The notes under the pieces: model-generated
Told to the model about the DNA's origin: nothing
The model's input: only the letters and a program-made list of their open reading frames with translations
The model's database searches: none
In this document: positions 47,818 through 55,053 of the stretch, in pieces
Position numbering within the stretch: the first letter of the stretch is position 1
How the letters are laid out: each line of letters starts with the position of its first letter
Translations under genes and position numbers: made by a program
Source: an uncultured Bacteroidia bacterium
GTDB lineage: Bacteria; Bacteroidota; Bacteroidia; Bacteroidales; Prolixibacteraceae
Reading direction: 5' to 3'
DNA length: 55,053 bases
Assembly: GCA_903897145.1 (NCBI GenBank)
Contig: CAIUAN010000027.1
Span: 1 to 55,053 of the forward strand

Positions 47818-50800
47818 TTATTTCTTTATTGTTTCATCACCTGTTGATTGAGGTGCAGAAACAGCCTTTTCAGTTGATGCATTTGAAGCCTCCAAAGCCT
47901 TTAGCGCTTGCTGAGCCTCTTCAATGATTCCATCTTCTTTTTGCTCATAATTTTCAATAATACTTTTTAACGTATTAGTTGCCTGAAAAACATCCTTTTG
48001 CTTCTCGTACACTTTAGCCAACAGCAAGAAACTCTTACCAAGCCAATATTGATGAGGAGTATTTTTTTCAATGAAATCATTCACCTCATCTTCAGCTTCC
48101 TTCAATTTATTTTCACCCAGATAATATTCGCAAACGCGATATTTCGCTTCAGCACCCTCTAAAGACTTTGCATCTAAAGCAAGTTTGCGCCAAAGAGGAA
48201 GTGCCTTTAAAGGTTCATGCAGCTCAATAGCAGACTTTGCAGATTTAAAAACAACTTCTCGATCAAGCTCTGGTGGAATTTTATCCATACTTCTGATCTT
48301 AAGTCCCATCTTAAAAGCCTCATCAAACTGTTTTAATTCGAAGTAGCAACGCAAACGCCCAACCAATGAAAGCAGGGAACCATCAGTGTTGCTTGCAGCT
48401 GTTTCTAAACGTTGGTAATAGTCTAAAGCCTTTGGATAGTCAGCAGCTTTATAGGCAAGTTCTGACCCTTTTAACAGCGCGTTCTCAGTAAAAATATTTG
48501 CTGGTTGAGTAATGATAAAATTATAATTAACCAGCGCCTCATCAAATTTACCAGTATTGTATGCCATTTCTGCCTTGTAAAAATTGACATTTAGGATAAA
48601 ATTCCCAGCAGGAAAATCAACGAGATACTTCCCAAGCTCTTCAGTAGCCCGTGGATCTTTCGCCATATAAAGTTTTTCGACCGCATAGTAGGTTAGAGAA
48701 TCTTGCTCATTCTGTGACGGTGTAGCTGACTGCCCAAGAGACTTTGCATAACTGATATAGTCCCCAACCTTATTGGTCTCTACATAATTGTTTTTTATTC
48801 CTGACAAGGCACTTTTGGCCTCAGGGCTGTTGGGATAATTCTCGGCCACTTGTTTAAAATAAGCCGTTGAAGCGTCAAAATCAGTTCCATTATAGGCCAG
48901 AAGCCCAAGCTGTATTAAGGCCTTCGGCTTATAAGGACTTGAGGGATAAGTCGCGATCATAGCCTTATAATTCTCAATTGCCTTTGCATTATCTTGAAGC
49001 CGCTCAAAAGCTCTGCCAGTCTCAAATAGCGCATCATCTAAATAATTTGACTTTGGAAACTCACTGGGAAGCTGGCTTAGCTCGCTAATTTTCACAGAGT
49101 GATCATTCAACAACCCATGACAGAATGCCTTCTGAAATAGGGCATAATCAGCATCAGTCGATCCATTCTCATAGGCCTGTTGATAATAGCCAATGGCCTC
49201 CGAAAATCGACTGCCCACAAAACTACAATCACCCAATCGATTTAAAGCATCCGAATAAAGCGGAATTCCCTTATTCTGTTTACTCTCGGTGTACTTAAGA
49301 AGCCAACTTGTTGCCCCTTCGTAATCTTCCTTGTTAAAGAGTATATAGCCGATATTATAGTTCGAGGTTGCCAACTCTTTTAGCCCATTGGAAGCTGGAA
49401 TAGCTTGAAATTTATGATAATCAACAAGGGCCTCTTCCGTTTTACCTAAACGGAAATAAGCTTCAGCTCTCCAATAAAAACTTAAGGCATAGAAATTATT
49501 TTTAGCTCCATTGAACGCAGTTAGCTTTTCGAATAAACTTAATGCATCCTCAAATTTAAGATCCCTAAATAATTCGATTCCCCGATTTAAAACAACCCGC
49601 TGATAGGCCTTCTTTATGGAACTGCTTTTTATTTTAATCTTATCCAATGCCGTTAGCGCATCTTTATAGTTGCGTGTTGTCATAAACACCTTGCTCAGAT
49701 ATTCATAAGCCACCTTATTATTCTCCGAGTTCGGATATTCGGTGATGTAACGATCAAAGGCTTTTATCGACTCATTAAATGGCGAATAGTTAAGCTCGTA
49801 GGTGATCTTGGCGTATTGGAATAGGGCATCTTCCTTTATGGTAGGATCAAAATCTAAACTAGAAGCATTTTGAAATGCCATCATTGCCTTTTGCTTATCT
49901 TCCAACTTTACATACAATCCAGCCAGCTCATAATAGCTATTTTGACCTAACGCATCTTTTTTCTGGGTCGATTTTTCTAAATTCGAAATCGCAGCTTCTG
50001 TAAGTCCAACTTTACCTTGACAATAACCTGCAACATAATACTGCAAAAGTGTGATATCCTTTTCCTTTTCATACAGTTCAATGTATGGGATGGCTGACCT
50101 ATATTCACCTAACTTATAATAAGATACAGCCAATATCTTAGCCAATTCCAGTTTTCGAACGGCTTTTGCAGAGTTCATTAAAGCTGGTCCCATTTCAACT
50201 ACCGTCTGATATTTCTCTTGCGCAAAATAGATCTGAGCCTTGTAAAAGGGAATCTCAGCACTAAACAAAGGCGACTTCTCAATTTTCTGAAATTCGGCCA
50301 ATGCTAAATCATATTTGCCATCCAAAAAACAGATATGGGCCCAATAGTATTTTGAGATCTCAGCATAGTTACCCGGTTGATCTTTTAATTCAGCAAAATT
50401 TACTTTAGCAATATCCAGTTTGCCTAATTCAAGATTACAATATCCTGATTTATAGATAAATTCATCCAGATCATCACCCTTTAATCCTTGCTGCTCGATC
50501 TTTTGGTAGGATACGATAGCTAGCTTATAGTTTTTGCGGCTAAATGCAGAATTAGCAAGACTCAGATAAGCCTTATTAATATGGGGTGAATTTGGATTTT
50601 CTTGAACAAACTGTTCCATTAAAGCTTTGCCATTGGCATTCCCCATTTCTAATGCACAAAGTCGAAGAAAATAGTCAGATTCCTCAGCGAATGTAGAACC
50701 GACTTCTGATAGGGCCGCTAATTTCTGAAAATCTAAAATTGCAGCACCATAATTACTGGTTTCAATGTGATTTAATCCAGATCGATAGAGTTCGTTACAA

Positions 50801-50892
50801 GCTTCAGAGGTCCGTATTGTTTGACCATTCAGAGCAAGAGTGAAAAGCAAAAAGAGGGCAAACACCTGTAGTTTCTTGCTGTATATTTTCAT
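47818..50892 (-). CDS. Large exported TPR protein (1024 residues)
   Basis: It has a signal peptide (cleavage near LNGQ, residue 23) followed by about 25 TPR-like helix pairs that fill the rest of the protein, with repeated phrases such as A-x-x-A-I-x-x-Y-Q-x-A and Y-P-N-S-P-E/H. The last 40 residues are a low-complexity tail. Such long periplasmic or outer-membrane TPR arrays form superhelical scaffolds. It is the first gene of a two-gene operon with the barrel at 46066, and the pairing is one I associate with Bacteroidota envelope proteins of unknown function. No lipobox is seen, so it is probably soluble in the periplasm or bound to the barrel. Confidence 0.78.
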   Translation of the reverse strand: MKIYSKKLQVFALFLLFTLALNGQTIRTSEACNELYRSGLNHIETSNYGAAILDFQKLAALSEVGSTFAEESDYFLRLCALEMGNANGKALMEQFVQENPNSPHINKAYLSLANSAFSRKNYKLAIVSYQKIEQQGLKGDDLDEFIYKSGYCNLELGKLDIAKVNFAELKDQPGNYAEISKYYWAHICFLDGKYDLALAEFQKIEKSPLFSAEIPFYKAQIYFAQEKYQTVVEMGPALMNSAKAVRKLELAKILAVSYYKLGEYRSAIPYIELYEKEKDITLLQYYVAGYCQGKVGLTEAAISNLEKSTQKKDALGQNSYYELAGLYVKLEDKQKAMMAFQNASSLDFDPTIKEDALFQYAKITYELNYSPFNESIKAFDRYITEYPNSENNKVAYEYLSKVFMTTRNYKDALTALDKIKIKSSSIKKAYQRVVLNRGIELFRDLKFEDALSLFEKLTAFNGAKNNFYALSFYWRAEAYFRLGKTEEALVDYHKFQAIPASNGLKELATSNYNIGYILFNKEDYEGATSWLLKYTESKQNKGIPLYSDALNRLGDCSFVGSRFSEAIGYYQQAYENGSTDADYALFQKAFCHGLLNDHSVKISELSQLPSEFPKSNYLDDALFETGRAFERLQDNAKAIENYKAMIATYPSSPYKPKALIQLGLLAYNGTDFDASTAYFKQVAENYPNSPEAKSALSGIKNNYVETNKVGDYISYAKSLGQSATPSQNEQDSLTYYAVEKLYMAKDPRATEELGKYLVDFPAGNFILNVNFYKAEMAYNTGKFDEALVNYNFIITQPANIFTENALLKGSELAYKAADYPKALDYYQRLETAASNTDGSLLSLVGRLRCYFELKQFDEAFKMGLKIRSMDKIPPELDREVVFKSAKSAIELHEPLKALPLWRKLALDAKSLEGAEAKYRVCEYYLGENKLKEAEDEVNDFIEKNTPHQYWLGKSFLLLAKVYEKQKDVFQATNTLKSIIENYEQKEDGIIEEAQQALKALEASNASTEKAVSAPQSTGDETIKK

Positions 50893-50992
50893 TTTTAAAA
50901 TTTAAGTATTCAAAAATCCATTTAAGTCAACCTTTACATTCATCTGAATTTCATGTCAGAGTAGACTTACTAAAAAAACCGATGAATATCAT

Positions 50993-51000
50993 TAGTTTTG
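50993..51000 (+). promoter_or_regulatory. Candidate -7 element of the ftsE-like gene
   Basis: TAGTTTTG, a full TAnnTTTG match, 50 bp before the GTG start; no clear -33 element. Confidence 0.3.
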
Positions 51001-51016
51001 CAAATAGGTGCTTTTA

Positions 51017-51024
51017 CAAATATA
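51017..51024 (-). promoter_or_regulatory. Candidate -7 element of the TPR-barrel operon
   Basis: TATATTTG on the minus strand, 125 bp before the ATG of the TPR gene. It sits within 20 bp of the divergent element for the ftsE-like gene, so the two transcripts would overlap at their starts. Confidence 0.3.
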
Positions 51025-51049
51025 GACTTTATAAAAAACTATTTGAACC

Positions 51050-51790
51050 GTGGAGCCAATCATTGAACTAAAAAATACGGACATTTATCAACGTGATCAA
51101 TTGGTGCTAAAAAACATCAATCTCTTGATAAACAAAGGAGAATTCCTCTATCTTATTGGGAAGGTAGGGAGTGGTAAAACGAGTCTGTTGAAAACTTTGT
51201 ACCATGAATTACCCATGCGCATAGGCAAAGGGTCAATATGTGGCTATCAACTCCACAAAATGCACGCTAATGAGGTCCCGCTGTTGCGACGTAAACTTGG
51301 AATTGTTTTTCAGGATTTCCAGTTACTGAGAGATCGTTCAGTTTTTCAAAACCTTCAATTTGTGTTGAAAGCTACCGGCTGGCACGATGATAAATTAATT
51401 CAAAAAAGGATTGAAAAAGTTCTAAATCAGGTTCAGATGGAAAATGCTGGATCACGCATGCCTCATCAGCTTTCGGGAGGAGAACAACAACGAATTGTTA
51501 TTGCGAGGGCTTTATTAAATGATCCAGAGATAATTCTGGCAGATGAACCCACTGGAAACCTTGATCCAGAGACCTCTGAATCCATCCTTAACTTGTTTAA
51601 AGATATTCATAATCAAGGTAAAACTGTTGTCGTGGCAACTCACGACTACCCTCTTATTAAAAAGTTCCCAGCTCGCACAATGATCTGTGAAGGCGAGAGC
51701 ATCAATGAATATAACAGTGACCTGTCATTGGTTGATTTCGAAACTTTGTTGGAACCAACACCAACTAAGAAAACTAAAAAAGGGATCTAA
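51050..51790 (+). CDS. ftsE: FtsE-like ABC ATPase
   Basis: The 246-residue ATP-binding subunit has a Walker A of GKVGSGKT (37-44), Q-loop IVFQDFQLL, signature LSGGEQQR and Walker [11 protein letters not shown]. The phrase [20 protein letters not shown] is typical of FtsE, which with FtsX controls peptidoglycan hydrolases at the division site. The start codon is GTG; no ATG precedes residue 56. No ftsX gene is adjacent in this window, so the partner must be encoded elsewhere. The gene is 6 bp upstream of murB and probably co-transcribed with it, and both act on the cell wall. Confidence 0.85.
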   Translation: MEPIIELKNTDIYQRDQLVLKNINLLINKGEFLYLIGKVGSGKTSLLKTLYHELPMRIGKGSICGYQLHKMHANEVPLLRRKLGIVFQDFQLLRDRSVFQNLQFVLKATGWHDDKLIQKRIEKVLNQVQMENAGSRMPHQLSGGEQQRIVIARALLNDPEIILADEPTGNLDPETSESILNLFKDIHNQGKTVVVATHDYPLIKKFPARTMICEGESINEYNSDLSLVDFETLLEPTPTKKTKKGI

Positions 51791-51796
51791 CAGACC

Positions 51797-52822
51797 ATGC
51801 ATATCTTACAGAAGAACTATTCTTTAAAGTCCCTAAATACATTTGGGATTGATGCAAAAGCCAAATACTATCTGACCTTTGATGCTCCTCAAGACTTTGC
51901 TCAGTTTTTTGATCAATACCCATCATTAAAACTAGAGAAAAAACTATTTCTAGGTGCAGGAAGTAACTTATTATTTGTGACCGATTTCGATGGACTTATC
52001 GTTCATCCAAAGATCGAAGGGATAAAATGTGTTCATGAGGATGGTAAGAGCATCGACTTAGAAGTTGGGGCTGGTGTGAACTGGGATTTCTTTGTAAATT
52101 ATTGCGTTGAAAATGAATATTACGGCATTGAAAATCTATCATTAATTCCAGGAAACATCGGTGCAGTACCGGTACAAAATATTGGAGCGTATGGTGTTGA
52201 AGCCTCTTCATTAGTCTATCAGGTAAATGGCATAACGCTTGATACACTTCAATCCAAATCCATAAATGGAAAAGATTGTGAATTTGATTATCGGACAAGT
52301 CTATTTAAAGAAAAACTCAAGGATAATTTTCTTGTTACATCGGTCATATTCAGACTTTCAAAGCAACCAAATTTTAAAATTCAATATGAAGGTTTGGTTG
52401 ATAAAATAGCTCAATTTGGCCCTTTAAATATCCAAAACATCCGCAAAGCGATCATCGCTATTCGGCAGGCCAAACTTCCAGACCCCGCCATACTGGGAAA
52501 TGCAGGGAGCTTCTTCAAAAATCCTATTGTATCAGAGGACGAATCCATCGCATTAAAACTACAATATTCAGATATCCCCGTTTATCCATTTAAACCTGGA
52601 CTTGTCAAAGTAGCTGCAGGATGGTTGATAGAAAAAGCTGGATGGAAAGGGACATCTATTGGAAATGCAGCTGTCCATTACAGGCAGGCACTGGTATTAA
52701 TTAATAAAGGAGAGGCTTCTGGAGAGGAGATCTTTCAATTATCGCAAGCCATTGCGACTGATGTTAAGTCTAAATTCGCTATTGCTTTAGAACGGGAAGT
52801 ACAACTTATCAAGGCTGATTAA
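51797..52822 (+). CDS. murB: UDP-N-acetylenolpyruvoylglucosamine reductase
   Basis: This 341-residue FAD enzyme makes UDP-N-acetylmuramate for peptidoglycan. Segments of type I MurB are visible: LNTFGIDAKAKYY, LGAGSNLLF, LSLIPGNIGAVPVQNIGAYG (FAD binding), DYRTSLFK with the Tyr loop of type I, LGNAGSFFKNP with the catalytic Ser, and AAGWLIEKAGWKG. The length equals the E. coli type. It follows the ftsE-like gene by 6 bp. Confidence 0.96.
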   Translation: MHILQKNYSLKSLNTFGIDAKAKYYLTFDAPQDFAQFFDQYPSLKLEKKLFLGAGSNLLFVTDFDGLIVHPKIEGIKCVHEDGKSIDLEVGAGVNWDFFVNYCVENEYYGIENLSLIPGNIGAVPVQNIGAYGVEASSLVYQVNGITLDTLQSKSINGKDCEFDYRTSLFKEKLKDNFLVTSVIFRLSKQPNFKIQYEGLVDKIAQFGPLNIQNIRKAIIAIRQAKLPDPAILGNAGSFFKNPIVSEDESIALKLQYSDIPVYPFKPGLVKVAAGWLIEKAGWKGTSIGNAAVHYRQALVLINKGEASGEEIFQLSQAIATDVKSKFAIALEREVQLIKAD

Positions 52823-52868
52823 GCTTAAAAATTCGATACAAAATTGCTTCAGCAACTGTTGCCGTTTC

Positions 52869-53960
52869 TTATTTGAAAATTTTTCGTTTGTTCAAGGCAC
52901 TCTGATACCGTGCAGCATTTTGGTTATGCTCAGATAAGGACTTGGCAAAGTTATGAGATCCAGAAAAATCTTCTTTTGCACAGAAATACATATACTGGTG
53001 ACTCTCCGCATTTAAAACGGCATCCAAACTAGATATTTCGGGAAAGTTAATTGGACCTGGAGGCAGACCGGCATTTTTGTAGGTATTATAAGGCGAATCA
53101 ACGGTCAAATACTGATTTAGTATCCGTTTGATTTGAAAATCCCCCAAGGCATATTTCACCGTCGGATCAGCTTGAAGAGGCCAACCCATTTTAAATCGAT
53201 TGATGTAGACCCCAGCGATGCGTGGTTTCTCGCTAGTCATGTTAGACTCTTCCTGTACAATTGAAGCGATCGTAACTACTTGAATTGGAGTTAAGGCTAA
53301 TTTCACAGCCTTATCTTTTCGAGCATTGGTCCAAAATCGATCATACTCAATTTTCATTCGTGCAATAAACTCCTTCGGTGAGGTATTCCAATAAAACTCA
53401 TAGGTATTGGGGATAATAAGCATTGGAAACTCTTCGCAAGACATTCCCAAGTCTGCCGCTACCCTATCGTCATTGAGCGTTTCGAAAAAAGCGGTACTAT
53501 CAGCCTCTAAATATTTCGATAGTCGACCAGCTAAATCCTCTCTAAACCGTATATTGTTGAAGGTAACCTTTACTGACTTCTGCTTTCCGGATCGCAAGAG
53601 ATTGATTAACTGATTATTATTCCATCCTTTTTGAACCTGATAAGCACCAGGAAGAACCTTTTTCGAATACCTCTTTTGTGAGCTGACCCATTTGAATGTT
53701 GACAGATCTGTTAGAATATGATTGCGATCTAAAGAATCGAGAACTTGCTGAAAATCTGCACCAGTACGAATAAATAAAACTCTAGAAATAAGGACATTGG
53801 GTCTATAGACTGCTAGATAATATTTATGAGCAAAAGATCCTAGAACAAACAAGAGAATAAAGCACGCCACTATTATCCCCTTCCAAAAGATTGAAAGTGA
53901 AATTACCCTTTGGAGAATACGTTGCAACATCGAGGAGAGATTATCAAATATATTGTTCAT
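52869..53960 (-). CDS. mltG: Endolytic murein transglycosylase MltG
   Basis: The 363-residue inner-membrane protein has a cytoplasmic N-terminus and one membrane helix (about 25-46), followed by a LysM-like domain and the YceG/MltG catalytic domain. The catalytic Glu lies in VTIASIVQEESNM; PLQADPTVKYALGD, SPYNTYKNAGLPPGPI and AKEDFSGSHNFAKSLSEHN are family segments. MltG cuts nascent glycan strands and sets their length. It converges on murB with a 46-bp gap in which I see no clear terminator. Confidence 0.95.
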   Translation of the reverse strand: MNNIFDNLSSMLQRILQRVISLSIFWKGIIVACFILLFVLGSFAHKYYLAVYRPNVLISRVLFIRTGADFQQVLDSLDRNHILTDLSTFKWVSSQKRYSKKVLPGAYQVQKGWNNNQLINLLRSGKQKSVKVTFNNIRFREDLAGRLSKYLEADSTAFFETLNDDRVAADLGMSCEEFPMLIIPNTYEFYWNTSPKEFIARMKIEYDRFWTNARKDKAVKLALTPIQVVTIASIVQEESNMTSEKPRIAGVYINRFKMGWPLQADPTVKYALGDFQIKRILNQYLTVDSPYNTYKNAGLPPGPINFPEISSLDAVLNAESHQYMYFCAKEDFSGSHNFAKSLSEHNQNAARYQSALNKRKIFK

Positions 53961-54057
53961 TATTTACTAAAAACAAGGCGAAAATACGAAAAATGTTCGA
54001 TAGTAAAATCAATGGTTATTTGAAATCATTATAGCTTATCCTTGAATCTATTATATG

Positions 54058-54065
54058 TAATTTTG
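54058..54065 (+). promoter_or_regulatory. Candidate -7 element of the flavodiiron gene
   Basis: TAATTTTG, a full TAnnTTTG match, 40 bp before the ATG; the -33 region shows no TTTG. Confidence 0.35.
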
Positions 54066-54105
54066 CATCTTGAAGCTGTTTGTAAATTGATCAAAATACG
54101 ACCTT

Positions 54106-55053
54106 ATGCATCACATTAAACTGGCTGAAAACATCTACTTCTTGGGATTTAATGATCGAAGGACTCACCTATTCGAAAACATCTGGCCCATACCCAATGG
54201 AATTTCCTACAATTCGTATTTAATTGAAGATGAGAAAATCGCAATTATAGATACTGCTGAGCGCGGATTTATTGAAGATTATCTCGAGAAAATTCAAGTG
54301 ATCATTGGAGATCGACAGATAGATTATCTGATTATTAACCATATGGAACCTGATCATTCTGGAGCTTTAAAAGCGATTAGAAGCAGGTATCCCGAAATAA
54401 CCTTAGTTGGGAACAAGAAAACATTTGGAATTATTGAAAGTTTCAGCATCGATCCAGGCAAGGTCATGATGGTGCATGACGACGACACGCTATGTTTAGG
54501 AAAAACAACGTTGCAATTTCAGACAATTCCAATGGTTCATTGGCCTGAAACGATGGTCACCTATGATGTTAATCATAAAATACTCTTCTCTGGCGATGCA
54601 TTTGGAAGTTACGGAACATTGGATGGCGGCGTTTTCGATGATGAAATTAATTTGGATTTTTACGAAGTCGATGTGATGCGCTATTTCACCAATATTGTTG
54701 GTAAATATTGTGCTCATACTCAAAGAGCAATGAAGAAGCTATCGATTTTAGACATTCAAATGATCGCCTCAACGCATGGTCCTGTTTGGCGAACTGACTT
54801 AGATTGGGTACTTAGTCGGTACTCCAAATGGAGTAATTACGAGATGGAGCAAGGGGTGGTCATTGTCTATGGCTCTATGTATGGAAATACCCAAAAAATG
54901 GCGGAGGTCATAGCCCGACAATTAAGTGTTAGAGGAATAAAAAATATTCGCGTCTACGACTCTTCTAAAACACATTCCTCCTATATCATCAATGACATTT
55001 TTAAATACAAGGGTTTCATTGTGGGGAGCTGCGCCTATAACAATGCGCTATTC
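54106..55053 (+). CDS. Flavodiiron protein (A-type flavoprotein), 3' end outside the window
   Basis: The first 316 codons are present. The N-terminal metallo-beta-lactamase-like domain has every di-iron ligand of the family in place: His79, Glu81, Asp83 and His84 in HMEPDH, His145 in HWPETM, Asp164 in SGDAFG and His224 in STHGPVW. The flavodoxin domain starts at about residue 251 with VVIVYGSMYGNTQKMAEV and is cut by the window edge near residue 316. These cytoplasmic enzymes reduce O2 to water or NO to N2O, protecting against oxygen or nitric oxide. The electron donor (rubredoxin or another) is not visible, so the preferred substrate is open. Confidence 0.95.
   Translation, partial: MHHIKLAENIYFLGFNDRRTHLFENIWPIPNGISYNSYLIEDEKIAIIDTAERGFIEDYLEKIQVIIGDRQIDYLIINHMEPDHSGALKAIRSRYPEITLVGNKKTFGIIESFSIDPGKVMMVHDDDTLCLGKTTLQFQTIPMVHWPETMVTYDVNHKILFSGDAFGSYGTLDGGVFDDEINLDFYEVDVMRYFTNIVGKYCAHTQRAMKKLSILDIQMIASTHGPVWRTDLDWVLSRYSKWSNYEMEQGVVIVYGSMYGNTQKMAEVIARQLSVRGIKNIRVYDSSKTHSSYIINDIFKYKGFIVGSCAYNNALF

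Overview
The window comes from an AT-rich chromosome of a Bacteroidota bacterium. I infer an environmental lineage near Sphingobacteriales or Cytophagales, but the sequence alone does not settle the order. The evidence is the Bacteroidota-type promoter element TAnnTTTG (best cases with an upstream TTTG about 19-21 bp away), lack of strong Shine-Dalgarno sites, a fused SpmA/SpmB protein, PmoA-like (DUF6807), DUF4465 and DUF6913 families, a subunit a of ATP synthase with a signal peptide, a very short epsilon subunit, and many exported oxidoreductases and outer-membrane barrels. I see no rRNA, tRNA, insertion sequence, prophage or CRISPR array. Most of the window is ordinary core chromosome.

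Layout. 1-1823: minus-strand group of three exported or membrane proteins of unknown role. 1908-4216: PmoA-like protein and SpmA/SpmB-type transporter, in tandem. 4333-6715: small Cys-containing exported peptide, fluoride channel CrcB, SGNH esterase, DJ-1 family protein. 6746-9814: a TPR protein with seven exact-length 60-residue repeats. 9916-13617: amino acid permease, chorismate synthase, and an SlyD-type prolyl isomerase with a Cys-rich tail. 13780-14979: a DUF4465 lipoprotein under a clear cobalamin riboswitch. 15039-20843: ligA, a DUF6913 protein with dapA, then ffh-folD on the other strand. 21151-28421: RRM protein, GH95 fucosidase, two aldo/keto reductases, a remnant of a Tat-exported protein, a DbpA-like RNA helicase and a cytidylate-kinase-like protein.

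28630-36264 is a complete F1Fo ATP synthase operon (atpZ, an AtpI-like membrane protein, atpB-E-F-H-A-G-D-C) ending in a strong terminator. 36344-43759 holds an MsbA-like ABC exporter, a stand-alone trpB, an exported Gfo/Idh oxidoreductase, an RhlE-type helicase, a Spy/CpxP-like protein and a LOG-family hydrolase. 43809-50892 holds gyrB and a two-gene operon of a 1024-residue TPR protein and a 580-residue outer-membrane barrel. 51050-53960 is a cell-envelope group (ftsE-like ATPase, murB, mltG). The window ends inside a flavodiiron protein gene.

The best candidates for something little described are the TPR-plus-barrel operon (46066-50892) and the cobalamin-riboswitch-controlled lipoprotein beside a thiol-rich SlyD (12919-14979). 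Neither is proof of a new system. The promoter calls are motif matches made by eye, and coordinates of short sites may be off by one or two bases.
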